Positions 34,501 through 46,400 of a stretch of DNA of 64,000 nt are shown piece by piece (the first letter of the stretch is position 1; every line of letters starts with the position of its first letter). The stretch lies in assembly GCA_022497155.1 (NCBI GenBank), contig MU385728.1, forward strand, positions 1 to 64,000. The letters are read 5' to 3'. The stretch comes from Whalleya microplaca (Eukaryota > Ascomycota > Sordariomycetes > Xylariales > Xylariaceae). The translations under genes were made by a program, and so were the position numbers. A model generated the notes under the pieces. That model was not told the DNA's origin. It ran no database searches and was given only the letters and a program-made list of their open reading frames with translations.

Positions 34501-36761
34501 GATCTCTCGGATAGAAAGTACTGTCGCAGAGTCCTTCATCTCCGTGTCTCGCGCTACAGATGAGGCCATGAATGTGCTCGATGCCAGGCGCAAGAACGGC
34601 GACTGGTCGGTTTACAGTTACTACTTTGCCAGTTCCGGCTATAAGATCATCTTCATGTTCCTTATTAGCATGGCGGTCTGGGTCTTCTGTACCGAGTTCG
34701 CAAGTAGGTACACATGTCACCCTCGAATCTATAAGAGACTAATATCTTCAAAACAATAGCTGTATGGCTTGGTTGGTGGTCAGAAGCCAATGAGATTAAA
34801 GCGAACAACAATATGAGCATGTATATGGGCGTGTATGCTTTATTTTGTATTTTCGGAGTTGCAGCTATCGCCGTCTCACTTAGGATCGGGTTCATCAACA
34901 TCATGTCCAACTCGGCCTTCCGCCTACACTATGATCTGCTCTTTGCCACTATGAAGTACGGTTGTCTTTTATTTAAAATGATATTGCTGTACTGATCGGA
35001 TCCTAGGGCACCTCTACGGTTCTTTACCACTACAGATACGGGTACCTTGACGAACAGATTCAGGTAAGCTTTGATATTCATTCTCATTCCTTGTGAATAT
35101 GGTTACTGATCTCTATCTTTAATAGCCAGGATATGGAACTCATCGACATGAATCTGCCCGTCATTATGATAGACTACATCGCGAGTGAGTTACGCTGTGT
35201 GTCTTCATCATCAACTGATGCCGATGATTAACGATAGATCTAGCTGGCTTTTCTGCCTTGGCGAAAGCAATTATTCTGATTGTATTCTCCCGATATCTGG
35301 CCACGATGACGCCGTTCGTCGTCGTGCTTCTGTACTTCTTGCAATCGTTCTACTTGCAAACCTCACGACAAGTTCGTCTCCTCGAAATCGAGGCCAAAGC
35401 TCCGCTATACACACACTTCATGGAGTCCGTCGCTGGCGCACCTACCATTCGCGCCTTTGGTTGGCAATCGCAGTATCAGGACCGCAACTACAAGTTCATA
35501 GACCAAGCGCAACGGCCGGCGTATCTGCAGTACTGTATCCAGCATTGGCTCGGTTTCGTGTTAGATATACTCGTCACGGCCATTGCGGTTGTCCTGGTCG
35601 CTGTCATCGTGACGTGGAAGGACAAGTTCAGCGCTGGCAATGTTGGCGTCTCGCTAGTCATGATCATGACCTTCAGCTCTGTCCTCATGAGACTGATCAA
35701 GGTGTGGACGATGATGGAGTCCAGCATTGGCGCCGTGGCGCGCGTCAAGCGATTCGTAGCCCACACGGAGTCGGAAGAGAAGAGCAGCTGGAAGGCCGAG
35801 GTGGCGCAGGACTGGCCGGCTCAAGGCAACGTCGAGTTCAAGAGCCTGGTTGCTGCTCACTCCCCTGGTGCGGAGCCGGTGATCAAGGGTATTTCATTGT
35901 CTATTAAGCCATCGGAGCACGTCGCCCTATGCGGACGCTCGGGCTCCGGCAAGACTGTGAGTATGAAAGTTCTCGTTTTTCTCGCATTGTTACAGAAGAT
36001 GAACATTTTATGGAGGCAGGGCCCGAAAGTTGCGAATGTCTTGAAAGCGACAGGAATATTCTACTCATTCTTCGAAGGAAAATTTTTTTTGGAGAGCTAA
36101 TATATTGTGTGATACGCAGTCTGCCATATTGGCATTACTTCAGATGATTAAGACGCAGGGGGGCCAGATCACCGTTGACGGCGTCGATGTTTCCACTATG
36201 TCGTGCACTGATGTTCGTTCCCACCTCAATGTGGTGCCCCAGGATCCATACCTCGTGCCCGGAACAATCCGTTTCAACATCGACCCTTTCGGAAAGGTCT
36301 CCGACGAAGACATCATTCGGGCCTTAGAGCGCGTCCGACTCTGGACTACAGTATCGAAGCAGGGCGGCTTGAGCAAAGAGATGGACACGACTGCGTGGTC
36401 AGCAGGGCAGAAACAGCTGTTGTGTCTTGCGCGAGCCATGGTCAGAAACAGCAAAGTACTGATACTCGACGAGGCCACCAGCAGGTAAGCCATAGAGAGC
36501 TGTGGGCTGATATTGCAGGACAGCAGGAACTAACGTATGAATAGTGTCGACAGCGAGACAGAGGCAATCATGCAGGATATTATCGACACGACCTTCAAGG
36601 ACTGTACTGTCCTTGCGGTTATGCATCGTCTCACACATATTACTCGGTACGACAAGGTTGCGTTACTCGACGACGGCCACTTAATCGAATTCGATACACC
36701 TGAGACGTTGCTGAACCAAGAGTCTAAGTTTGCTAGGTTGTACCAAGCTAGTGACGCGTAG
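31575..36761 (+). CDS. ABCC-type (MRP-like) full ABC transporter, 13 exons
   Basis: Exons 31575-32376, 32424-32644, 32699-32978, 33032-33265, 33321-34063, 34121-34283, 34338-34703, 34760-34955, 35007-35063, 35126-35184, 35238-35956, 36120-36484 and 36545-36761 join to 1,473 residues, usual for the family. Order: hydrophobic TMD0 (exon 1), first transmembrane domain, NBD1 (Walker A GAVGSGKS about 661-669, signature LSGGQKQ about 752, Walker B VVVLDDVF about 775), second transmembrane domain, NBD2 (Walker A GRSGSGKT about 1273-1280, signature SAGQKQ about 1375, Walker B VLILDEATS, H-loop VMHR). NBD1 has Asp where the catalytic Glu is expected, the normal ABCC asymmetry, so NBD2 should hydrolyse ATP. 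Such pumps export conjugates and toxins or load vacuoles; the substrate is unknown. Intron 1 uses a GC donor; intron 11 is long (163 bp). All junction phases agree. No biosynthetic genes adjoin it. Confidence 0.93.
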
Positions 36762-37051
36762 CCGTGAATACTTCATGGCCGGCAATACTCAATTGAATAT
36801 ACACCCTGACATCTTGTCGAAGTGAGTTTTAGAAATGCTACGAGCTCTCCTGGTGTCATGTAGCTCTTAATAGACGGGGTCCGTTTTCGAATAAGCGCAT
36901 TACAAAGCCAGTAGCACATTAGTACAGTTGTTTAACAATCTAGTTCCCCCTCGCCATGTAGCACATATAGTGCTCAAAAATGGGCGTTGATATCACTGTT
37001 CGGCGGGTGTCGAACTCACCGCTTCATGTTGCATTATGACTGTTCCAACGC

Positions 37052-37336
37052 ATGTTTGAGACAATGACCACTCCTGTCAAAGCTTCGCCTCAAGCCATAG
37101 ACGACTCCAGTCACTGGATAAGGGATTCCTATTCTCGTGGTCGCAACCATGAGTGCGAAGGTCTGGTTCTTAAAAATTGTGCGACATCATACCAAGTAGC
37201 TGTTGAACGACCACAAGATAGTATCGATAAATCCGCCAATCACTTACATGGTATCCAGATCAAGACTTCAGTGCTGATCTTGGTGATTGTCTTAGCTGCA
37301 GCCTGTAGTGTACACGGCGTATCTTGTGACCAATGA
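37052..37336 (+). CDS. Doubtful ORF, possible N-terminus of a type II membrane protein
   Basis: This is a 94-residue frame from ATG 37052: a hydrophilic N-terminus, then IKTSVLILVIVLAAACSVHG (residues about 70-89), then a stop. A cytosolic N-terminus plus one membrane helix is a common start for fungal type II proteins, so this may be the relic of a longer gene whose outer domain is lost. I find no convincing downstream exon. It may equally be a chance frame. Confidence 0.22.
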   Translation: MFETMTTPVKASPQAIDDSSHWIRDSYSRGRNHECEGLVLKNCATSYQVAVERPQDSIDKSANHLHGIQIKTSVLILVIVLAAACSVHGVSCDQ

Positions 37337-38353
37337 CCGGCATTGTCGCCTTCAGCGTCAAGCGAGGAGGACTATATGACGACGAGCCAATATTCAACTA
37401 TTCAGCTGGTGGGCTAGGGCTAGTGATATGATCAAGGCTGCACAGGCATCCTAGTTACATATACAATATCTTGGCTGGACAGTATACCTGCAGCCCGTTC
37501 TCGTTGCTCATATAGCCGGTTCAGCTCGCACTTCTCCATCCCCGTCGTGTGATGCCAGATATAAGGGTCCGTATAGGAAGCAAGTGTTTTTCGACGGCCA
37601 GCTATGGGCGCTGGAGGACCTAGACACGGCCTTAGGGTACTAATGTTTCGCGGCGGCCATGGCTTTATACTTGTTTATGACAATTCCCTATAGTATTAAT
37701 TTTTTTTTTTTTTTTTTTTTTTTGCATATCGAGGAATTTTAGCAGTTCTAGCGACGGAAGCGATCTTATACCCCTTGAGCTTAATTCAAATATGTCGTCT
37801 CGTATTAAGATTCCACACACCGTACATCCTTGATAATGTCGTAAACATTAGGATATTATTGGAAGGAAAGGTTTATAGCAAAGCTTAAATATAGTGACTT
37901 GTCATTTAGCCTCGTATAGTTGTGCCAAGCGCTGTCTTTTTAGCACGGGCTTGCCAATCTTCTTATTAGTGCGAGGGACAGTGTGAGGGACCGCCTTGAG
38001 ATGACAGAAACATATTTGCCTATGTTGAGAATATATCTATCCCAAACTCTATTTCTAGAGCAGCTTAAGAATTGTCCTCGATGTGAAGGCGAAATTACAA
38101 ACCCTTGGAGAGGCAACAACATGTTCAAAACAGAACTGCAATATTGCGACCAATCACCATCGATTGGAAGCCAGAAATGGAAAGACTGATAGCCATTAGG
38201 CAGGACTTCCATGCCATGTTGGTGTATATCAGACAGCATTAATCTGTACACCAGAGCCCATCAATATGGGTCGTGTAACTCGATGCATCCGATCCCGCGA
38301 AAACCACGAGCTTCTTCACGGGTCGAAGCAGGGGGGCCACACTTCGCCCGGGT

Positions 38354-38404
38354 ATGTACATACATACATACATACATACATACACACATACATACGTATG
38401 TCGG
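38354..38404. repeat. (CATA)n microsatellite
   Basis: About eleven near-perfect tetranucleotide units, interrupted by CACA and CGTA. Confidence 0.9.
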
Positions 38405-39941
38405 TCATAAAATGCACATAGTGTTGTGGCGCGCACATGCATCATCTGGGGCCCTGAAAACTTGGCAAACCTGCTTGTCTGCTTGTCAGGCTTGCGGAAA
38501 AAGGAAAGAAAAAAGATGCCAGACTGGCAGACTAGCTAGAACTAGCAGCTGGGGCTTATAATGCAATGCATATATAGCAGAAATGCCTGCTTACGTATCC
38601 GGCATAATCACTGGACCCATGACAATAGCGTACACGTATGCATATATGAATGTGCGTATTCATACGTAGGTAAGCCGTAGGTAGACAGGCCTGGCAGGTG
38701 AGATGGCAGTTTGACGTGCCGGAATCGCCCTAGAAGCTTATGTAGGGCCTCGGGTGCTGCGGCAGAAGACGGCTGCCCGGCGGGCTAAGCCCCTTGGGTG
38801 ACGACTAGTGAACATCATAGCAGTAATAATGGGCTTGATGATGATAACAATGAATAATGGCGACCACCGCAGTATGAAATGCTGCTGCCTATATAGGTAT
38901 GTACGTACTGGTGTGTCCAAATGACGTAAGTGCAGCAGCACCAGGAGATATTTCGCTCTTTCTTCTTTCTGTTACATACATGTATGTAGCGAGCAGGTAC
39001 TAATGTATGTATTAATGTATGTATGCACGAATGTGCCAGTCATGTGTTGGTGGGCAGGTGGGCTGGCGCTGATGGTGGTGTTAAGGTTAAGGGTCTTACC
39101 TACTTGGTACAGACTTACTAACGATTCGGAAGCTTGCAAAGTGGAAATCCTTACCGTTCAGCACTGCGAGACGGGACTATTTTAGGCTAAACTTCTGGCG
39201 CTATTCCGGTTCGGGCAATGAGCTTTTCCAATAGCTCCATCAGTGTCGTCATGCAGCCCCACCGCGAACGAGTTGGCCTGTGCCCACCCCGGCGACGTTT
39301 CGTTTCGATGATCAAATCTGGGTCTACCCAAAAGCTTCAAATGGGTCTCGGATGTCTTGTTGTGTGCACATGATTTGTTTCGTTTCCTTCTTAAATTCTC
39401 AACATTTTTTATACAATAGGTAGCATACGTATTTTGCCGCATTCATCAATACTTAATCCTAATCCACCCCCCTCCCAGCTTCACGGCTTTACAGCTTTTA
39501 TAGGGCTGGCTGCGTCGTACGAAACAGAACCCGACGAATCGGTTGCTCTGCATCCTCCCGGTTGTCTGTCTGTCTGTCTGCCCGCTTTGATTGATTTGAT
39601 CTGATCTCACCGTCATCACCGGATTCGTATCTAAGACATCACCTTCTTGGAGGGGTTTGAGTTCGGCCGTGGCTTTGAAACAACGTCTTTCAGAGGTATG
39701 TAAGCCACCTCCCAAACACAGCTATTGTGTGTCAAGCCCACGTCAAAACAAACTCAATTTCCTCATATTTTTGTTTTGATCTAACTTTTTGAGTTCCGTC
39801 AGACTACTTAAGCCGGCCTGTCTAACCTTCCTCGCACGCACAGCACAATCCAGTGCACAGACGATATACGAATTTCGCAATAGCTACGGAAATAAGAACA
39901 AATCAAAAATCAAAAATCATCATCACAACCCAAAAACGAAA

Positions 39942-40703
39942 ATGGCGCGGCCTAATACGTACCTCGCGCCGCTCTCGCTCGTCTTCACCGGCGGCGCGAT
40001 CGTCATGCTCTTCTTCGTCATCCTCTCCGCCGTGACCGACAAATCGCCGCTCCGCGACACCTACTTCCTGCAGGCCGACACGGGCGACATCACGGGCGCG
40101 CGCAGCGTCACGCAGTGGGCGTACTTCTACATCTGCGGCGAGGGCAACCAGGACTGCAGCGGGGCCTGGCCGGCGCCGCCGCTCGGATGGGCATGGTCGG
40201 CGAACCCGGAGAATGCGCCGCCGACGCTGGTCGGGGCCCACGGCGGCGACACGACGAGCACGTACTTCTACTACATGTGGCGGTTCGGCTGGGTGTTCTA
40301 CCTGATGTCGCTGGTGTTCATGGTGCTGGCGTTCTTCTCGGGCTTCATCGCGTGCTTCGGACGCCTGGGGTCGGCGATCGCGGGGCTCGCGACGCTCGTG
40401 GCCCTGTTCTTCTACACCATCGCCGTGTCCATGATGACGGCGACCTTCGTCAAGATGCGCGACGCCTTCAACGCCAGCGGGCACACGGCCACGCTGGGCC
40501 GGTGGGCCTTCGGCTTCAGCTGGGGCAGCTGGGCCGCGCTGTTCATCGCCCTCGTGCTGCTCTTCGTCGGCGCCCTCAGTCACAAGGACAACGCGGCCGC
40601 CGGCAGCGGCGGCGGCTTCCGGTTCGGACGCAAGCGGGATAGTGTCCGCAGCCGACGGAGCTACGACGTCAACGGCCACCGGGTCAAGGAGGACTACGCT
40701 TAA
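39942..40703 (+). CDS. SUR7/PalI family membrane protein
   Basis: This single-exon frame of 253 residues starts at ATG 39942 (AAAATGGC); the frame is open further upstream but in AT-rich leader sequence without ATG use expected. Four membrane segments lie at about 10-31, 116-138, 144-168 and 193-213, with a large outer loop (32-115) carrying two Cys (65 and 72) in a YFYICGEGNQDCS context, the claudin-like pattern of the family. The C-terminal tail is basic and Ser-rich (RFGRKRDSVRSRRSYD), a likely cytosolic regulatory region. SUR7 proteins mark plasma-membrane eisosome domains; PalI relatives act in pH sensing; the sequence does not decide between them. Codon use is very GC-rich compared with flanking DNA. 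It is convergent with the MAPKK gene downstream. Confidence 0.88.
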   Translation: MARPNTYLAPLSLVFTGGAIVMLFFVILSAVTDKSPLRDTYFLQADTGDITGARSVTQWAYFYICGEGNQDCSGAWPAPPLGWAWSANPENAPPTLVGAHGGDTTSTYFYYMWRFGWVFYLMSLVFMVLAFFSGFIACFGRLGSAIAGLATLVALFFYTIAVSMMTATFVKMRDAFNASGHTATLGRWAFGFSWGSWAALFIALVLLFVGALSHKDNAAAGSGGGFRFGRKRDSVRSRRSYDVNGHRVKEDYA

Positions 40704-42150
40704 AGATATCATCCCATCATATCACCGTTCGGGGAAGAAGAGAAGAAGAAAGTCCATGCATAATTAACTAAGAAAAGACGACGGGACGACGTTTTGAAAT
40801 GAATTTTTAAGAAATGTCTCGTATCTGCAAATGACGAAATGCGAAGATAAGGGGGGGATCGTGGGGAGGGGAGAGGAGTCTGGCAAACTTAGTTAATTTG
40901 AGAACGAATCTATATGCATCAATCATCAATCAGTGTAAAAAGAGAGGACTGTTGCTTGAAGAGTCTTGTGTGTGCTATATTGTGCGCAGAGAGGAAGAGG
41001 GCATAGTCAGGGATGTAATTCGATACCAAAGCGACTCTCAATCGTTAGACTTTAAATAATATCATAAACGAAGGTTCAGGCCTTGCATAATAAAATCCCG
41101 TACAATGAATTCTTGTCAGGCTAGAGCCTTGCTGAGAATGATGTAGTGGAAGTGTTCAAGTAATATATAACAAGAGGTGTGTATCAGCTCAAAACACCGA
41201 GTCTAAATATGTCAAGTAGGAATGGTAAGAATTAAGTGACTAATAGATCCAAAAAATAGGCCTACTCCATGTTTACATGTATTAAAATGTTATATAAAGG
41301 GTCAATATAACAAATAAGAATCAAACGATGAATTACTTGTTTCTCTAGCCATAAGTCACGCCAAGCAACCTTATCCTCAGCAGCAGCTACATCAGATTCG
41401 CGCATATCTCAATATACAGCATCTCACCAAGCCACCTATGAAACTCCTTCGAAATCAGATCAAGTATCACTAACTATTCCGCACCAGATAGCTTCATCCC
41501 GACCAACAATAACAATGTTTATTTTCTTCCATTCATCAGCATTACTCATTTTCTTTCTCTTCTCATAACGCGAAACAAAGACCTAAGATATAGTAAAAAA
41601 AAACCACAATCTGACCGGCCCGACCCAAACCCCCTTTCTTTCATTCTCATTCTCATTCTCTCTCCTGTATTGTTGCCAAACTCCGTACGGAATGCAAATA
41701 GCCTACCCCCGTTTATCCACCCACCCACCGCAGACGAGACGAAGAAACGCGCGCGGGGGACTAATATCCCATCCAGCGTTTCCTTCCCCCCCCCTCTTTC
41801 GTATAAGTTAGTGTGTACAAGTATAAGTAGTCTTGAGAATCTTCCCAGAAAACCGAACAAGAGGAAAAACGATGAAAAAGTAGAAGAAATGCCCCCCTTG
41901 TTGAATTTTACACTCTCGCTGGACACAGTAGTAGAGTTAAGAATAGCTTGCCGCCGCCCGCCTGCCACCCGTCCTATCTCTCCTTCATCTTCTCTCGTCC
42001 CACCCCTTTCTTTCTCTCTTCCTGACTTGCTTGCTTGCCTGCTGCCCAACCCAGTCCAGTCAAATCAAGTCCATCTCAAGTTCACATCATCTCATCTTAT
42101 ACCACACCACCAACCCCACCAACCCGAATAAAAAAACGTGTACAGGGGAA

Positions 42151-42250
42151 CTCCTCCCTTCTTCCTTCCTTCCTTCCTTCCTCCCTCCCTTCCTTCCTTC
42201 CTTCCTTCCTTCCTTCCTTCTTTCTTTCCTTTCTTCCCTTTCTTTCTTTT
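42151..42250. repeat. (CCTT)n / polypyrimidine tract
   Basis: A run of CCTT units with CCCT and TTTC variants, entirely pyrimidine on +. Confidence 0.9.
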
Positions 42251-42348
42251 TGCCCTCCATACCGTTTTATGCCCCCTCCCCAAGCATCAGAAGAAAAAAG
42301 TAATAATCTTTCGGTTGGTTGCGGAATTGAAGAAATACATAAGTATAT

Positions 42349-42350
<2 letters not shown>

Positions 42351-42385
<35 letters not shown>

Positions 42386-42562
42386 GGGGGGGCGGGGGGG
42401 CGGGGGGGGGGGGCGCGGGGGGGGGGGGGGGGGCCGGGGCNNNNNNNNNNGTTTTTATGCCCCCCCCCCACCACATATAAAAAAAAATTTTAATTCTTTT
42501 GTTGTGTGGGGTTTTTTATATAAAAAATATTTTTTTTTGCCCCCCCCCCCCCCCCCCCCCCC
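42351..42562. other. Assembly gap (10 N) flanked by poly-G and poly-C
   Basis: A nearly pure G stretch (42351-42440, broken by a few C) runs into ten N (42441-42450), then about 90 bases with short homopolymers, then C23 (42540-42562). The 10-N run is a placeholder. The flanking bases look like poor-quality reads rather than true sequence, so length and content here are unreliable. Confidence 0.85.
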
Positions 42563-42658
42563 ACACTCCCCCATCCCCCCCGAAGTTAAGAAGACAGTGC
42601 TGCCGCCCGTGATTCTGTCATGTCAAAATAGAAAACCCCCCCAGAAAAGAAGAGCCAG

Positions 42659-42690
42659 AGAAGAAGAAGAAGAAGAAGAAGAAGAAGAAA
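42659..42690. repeat. (GAA)n microsatellite
   Basis: About ten perfect GAA units; a (GA)n tract follows at about 42768-42788. Confidence 0.9.
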
Positions 42691-42942
42691 AAACCATGTT
42701 GTGTACGCCGATTGATGCTATATCCCGGAGGCAGGAGGAAAATTTGAAACCGTTAAGACAGAGACAGAGAGAGAGAGAGAGAGAGAGCAGCAATTGCGGA
42801 GGACCAGCTCAGCAATGCACCACACAAAGCTCAAAAAACCGTCCCCTTCTCTCTCCCGCCTTTGCCAACCTTCGTTCCTCTATTATATCAAAATATCACA
42901 TGCAGAGAGAGTTCCATGGAGTCCCGTAATCCCCATCCTTTC

Positions 42943-44976
42943 TTATCTGGAGAGCTGCGGACTAGCCAGCGGGCTATTCACGGCGTCCAGGGGCGCCGCG
43001 TGGAGCGCCGGCTTGCCCGCCTCCTCGCCGTACTGCCCGGTCTCCTTCTTCTCCAGCACGTCCTGGACCCACGTCGCCACCTCGGCGTCTTCCGTGCCCG
43101 AGTGGCTGAAGTCCAGCTTCTCGGCGGCCCCGGCGACGGCCTCGGCGCTGGCCTCGTTCTCCGCCGCCTCCTCGTCCTCCTCCGTAATCGTCTGGGGTTT
43201 CGTCAGGTCTTTCAGCCACTCTGAGGCTAATAGGGCCTGGTAGTTAGGCCTCAATTTGGGCACTTTGTTGAGACAGCCGTGAACAAACAGGCGTGCTGTT
43301 TCGGTGTAGTTTTTCGGTAGATCTGGGGGCTCCCCTTCGACGATGGCCTGCAAATGAAGTTAGTTTGTTTTGTTTCCGAGTGTGTTTGCCAAGAAATAAT
43401 CACTTACGCTGAGCTGACTAAAGATGGTTGATGACACTTCTGGCGGATATGGGTATTTGCCCATGCCGCACTCAATGATCGTCAGACCCAAGCTCCATAT
43501 GTCGCTTTGTACGCTATAGGTACCATCGCCTGCCCCCGAGGTCATGAAGGCACCACCAGAGATCCTCTCAGGGGCCATGTAGCTTTGACAGCCGATATTT
43601 GTCTTGGCAATACTCGCCACAAGATTACCACTCACACCAAAGTCGCAAATCTTGACTTGCCCTCTGGTATTGACGAGGATATTTGTAGGTTTGACGTCTC
43701 GATGTATAATATTGTGCTTGTCTTTCAGTTCTTTGAGACCTAATATGGTGGAGTGAGTGATCTTGCGTAGTATGTTCTCTGGGATGCCTCCAGAGTATAG
43801 CTGGTCGATGGAGCCGCCGTCCATGTACTCGAGGCACATGTAGACGGCGCTCTCCTGGAAGAACGCGCCGTAGAAGTCGATTATGTACGGAGATGCGCAT
43901 TCGTGTAGGATGACTAATTCTTTTAAGATGGTCGCCAATTTTGCCTCGTCTAGCTCCAAGCGCATCTCCTTCATCGCCATGACCATTCCGGTGGTAGATG
44001 AGGTTGTGTTCTTGTTGTCGACGGGCGATTCTATCTTTTCCAAGTTTCCTGCTCCTGCTGGTAAACCTAGCAGAGACGACTGTTTGAATCCACCTCCACC
44101 AAGGCCTGGACCAAAGCGTGGGACCCGAGGCTTCGTATGCCTCACTTTATATACAGTACCGTAATTACCTTTTCCAAGCTCGTCTAACTTTTCGACCTCG
44201 TCAAGCGATATTCTGAACACCGACCCGTCTGAGAAGTCAACACCTTTGTTGGTGATGATAGCTTTGCCCTTGAATGTAAGATAGCCCTTCTCTGAATCGA
44301 TGTACTCCTCGAATTGCTTCATCTGAGACATATGCGTACTTCCGTTACTTGTTGGTGGTGGCCGCGAGCCCACACCACCAGAGACCGGGGTCGTGGGCGG
44401 AGCTCCTCCTCCCATGTCCCCAAGCTTCAACCCAAACCGTCTCTTGCCAGCTAGGCCTCCGCCCGCCGGTGACATGGAGGGTATGCTGGGTGCTGACTTG
44501 GGGAAGGCCGGTGCTCCAGGTCTAGTGCTGCCTCCTGGCATTTGTAGATTTCTAGGTAGCCCGCCCATTACTGCGCCAGTAGGTGAAGCGGGCGACTGAG
44601 GGGTCAAGGGCGAGCTCCCCTGTCGTGACAAGTGAAAAGCTCGCATCTTCGCGTTGATATCATCGGGCAGGCGGCCACTCGACATGTGGGAAGCGGCGGC
44701 AGCTGGGGGCCGTCTCGCATTGGATAGGACGCCCAGGGGGCTGGACGAGGCGGACATAGGGTGCCCGGGGTTCTGTGGATCGGAGATAGAGCGCAACGAC
44801 GGCATTCGCTTGTGCAGGTCCGTGGCCGTGGAGAATTCGAAAGGCGTCTCGAGGGGCGTGCTGGCCTCCGAGGAGTTGGCCGAATTGGGAGACCCGGGGC
44901 TGCCCAGAGCGTCCCTGTCGATCAGCTCGTCGGGCGTGGCAGGCACCGAGTCCGAGTCATGGTCTATGCCGGCCAT
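42943..44976 (-). CDS. PBS2: MAP kinase kinase of the osmostress (HOG) pathway, Pbs2/Os-5 type
   Basis: Two exons (44976-43408 and 43347-42943, intron 43348-43407, GTAAGT...TTTGCAG) give 657 residues. The frame is open 21 bp further upstream but without ATG, so ATG 44976 is preferred. A Ser/Pro/Gly-rich N-terminal half (1-220) precedes MKQFEEYIDSEKGYLTFKGK, typical of fungal Pbs2, then the kinase domain: glycine loop GKGNYG (about 267), VMAMKE with the ATP-binding Lys, HRDVKPTN (about 424) and DFGVSG (about 444). The activation loop ASIAKTNIGC keeps the Ser and Thr phosphorylated by MAPKKKs (Ssk2-like), and the substrate is the Hog1 MAPK. A Gly-rich insert with SPVDNKN lies before the Lys strand. 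An acidic, Ala/Glu-rich tail (EEDEEAAENEASAEAV) follows the kinase domain. Confidence 0.93.
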
Positions 44977-46060
44977 CTTGGGGTTGTCGGCGTACAAGGA
45001 GGATATGCAGATACGCCTATACAGGCATCACCGGGCAGACAGTAGCAGATGTTGCCTCTTGCGTTGTCGTTACCTAACTAGCAGTCGAGCTGGAGAGATA
45101 GATTGGCAGGGAACGAGCCGACGATCGGGATTGTACGAGGGGTGTGAAGCCGAGCGGTCGGGAAAAGGATATCGGGTTCGTGTCAGGGTGTTCAGTGTTC
45201 AGGTGAGGTGGCAAAAGCCCAAATTCGGCATACATATAAGGAGCTCGAGTCGTCTAGGAGTAACGTTATCCAAGTTAGCCTCCTAGTGTTCTATTAAGGT
45301 TTGGTCGGACTGGCTCGAGTGGTTAGGTAGAGAGGTGGGATCATGTTCTTTCTACCTAACCTAAGTATCTAGCACCCAGGGAGCTATGTATACTTGAGTA
45401 TGTAACAAGCAAAACAGGGCACCAACCTAGTTAGGTATGTTTATGTTGTCAATTCCTTGATACTATCTATCATGGAGCTGCACCTGGTTGGGGAGATTCG
45501 TGGAATCGAGAACAGTTTGAATAGTTGTCAAGTCGTTCTCAAGTTGTTCTATAAGTTGATAATAGATATTTATTCTCAACCTAGGGAACAGGTATAGAGC
45601 GGAAAGTGTGCAAGTGTGCGGTTATGCGGTTATGCGGTTGAGCGGTGGTGTTGTGCGGGTATGCGGCAGAGACTAACGAGTACATGTAAGGCGAACAGAA
45701 TACAGAAGACTGGAATCTGGAATCTGGAATCTGTAATGGTAGTACGCAATGTTACTAGGTAGTAGTGTGAGTCTTATTTGTGATGTGAGTCTTATTGATG
45801 AGTCTTATGAGTCTTATGAGATCGTCAGGTTTCTAGTGTTTGCTCCCTTCTTCTAGATCGGTGTAGCAGCAACATGGAGAATGTCCGCCGGCTGGTTGGT
45901 GGTTGATGGTGGTTGGCTTGTTAACAAGACTCGTCAGCGTCGACGGGGTTTTTTTTTTTTTTTTTTTTTTTTTTTTCTCTCTCTGATGGTGGGAGAGAAA
46001 GATCAGTGGCTGTATGTAGCCTGTAGGGGCTGTTCAGTGAAAGCGATAGTGGGTAGGTTT

Positions 46061-46100
46061 GGTGGGCAGTGGTGGGCAGTGGTGGGCAGTGGTGGGCAGT
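46061..46100. repeat. Minisatellite GGTGGGCAGT x 4
   Basis: Four perfect tandem copies of the 10-bp unit, followed by a partial copy. Confidence 0.95.
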
Positions 46101-46367
46101 GGGTGTGGTTGCCCCGCGTTTTTTTTCCCTTGGTGTTGGGCGAATTTCACGTGGCCCCGGCTCGAAAAGCCAGTCGGTCGAATCAGATGGGCCCGATAGC
46201 TCCAATTGATAGGTCTGAAACAAATGATTGCTGTTAGTTTAGGCGCGGATAGGCCTGGACGGTCGTGGATCCCCAAAAGATCGGCTTGTGTTCGACTCGA
46301 TCGACCTGTTGTATGTACTATTAAGTCAGTCAGTCACTGATAAGTACGGCTTATGTATGTATGAGTA

Positions 46368-46399
<32 letters not shown>
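46368..46399. repeat. (GGCT)n microsatellite
   Basis: About eight perfect tetranucleotide units. Confidence 0.9.

Positions 46400-46400
<1 letters not shown>

Larger units (their letters stand above)
36762..39941. other. Long intergenic stretch with simple repeats
   Basis: It holds a T24 run (37700-37723), a (CATA)n tract (38354-38404) and several TATG/GTAT-rich patches near 38990-39030. One frame at 37052-37336 is listed separately. The last 200 bp should contain the SUR7-family promoter and 5' UTR. Nothing else is recognised. Confidence 0.5.
40704..42942. other. Convergent intergenic region with low-complexity DNA and an assembly gap
   Basis: It lies between the 3' ends of the SUR7-family gene and the MAPKK gene. 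It is CT-rich from about 41560, with (CCTT)n, poly-G, N, poly-C, (GAA)n and (GA)n tracts between 42150 and 42790. No coding frame is credible; frames here are low-complexity artefacts. Confidence 0.7.

Noticed and set aside
31575..36761. ABC transporter as part of a secondary-metabolite cluster
   Set aside because: No synthase, P450, methyltransferase or regulator is adjacent in the window.
36990..37040. Possible tRNA T-arm-like GGTGTCGAACTCACC
   Set aside because: No matching acceptor, D or anticodon stems nearby.
39903..40712. Minus-strand 269-residue frame opposite the SUR7-family gene
   Set aside because: High GC content leaves the antisense frame open; it is rich in Glu, Arg and His with no domain.
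42031..42929. Several overlapping frames across the CCTT/poly-G region
   Set aside because: They translate simple repeats and the N gap.
44977..44997. Upstream start for the MAPKK at 44997
   Set aside because: The codon there is TTG; the first ATG in frame is at 44976.
45881..46276. Frames across the T28 tract and minisatellite
   Set aside because: Low-complexity translations without coding character.
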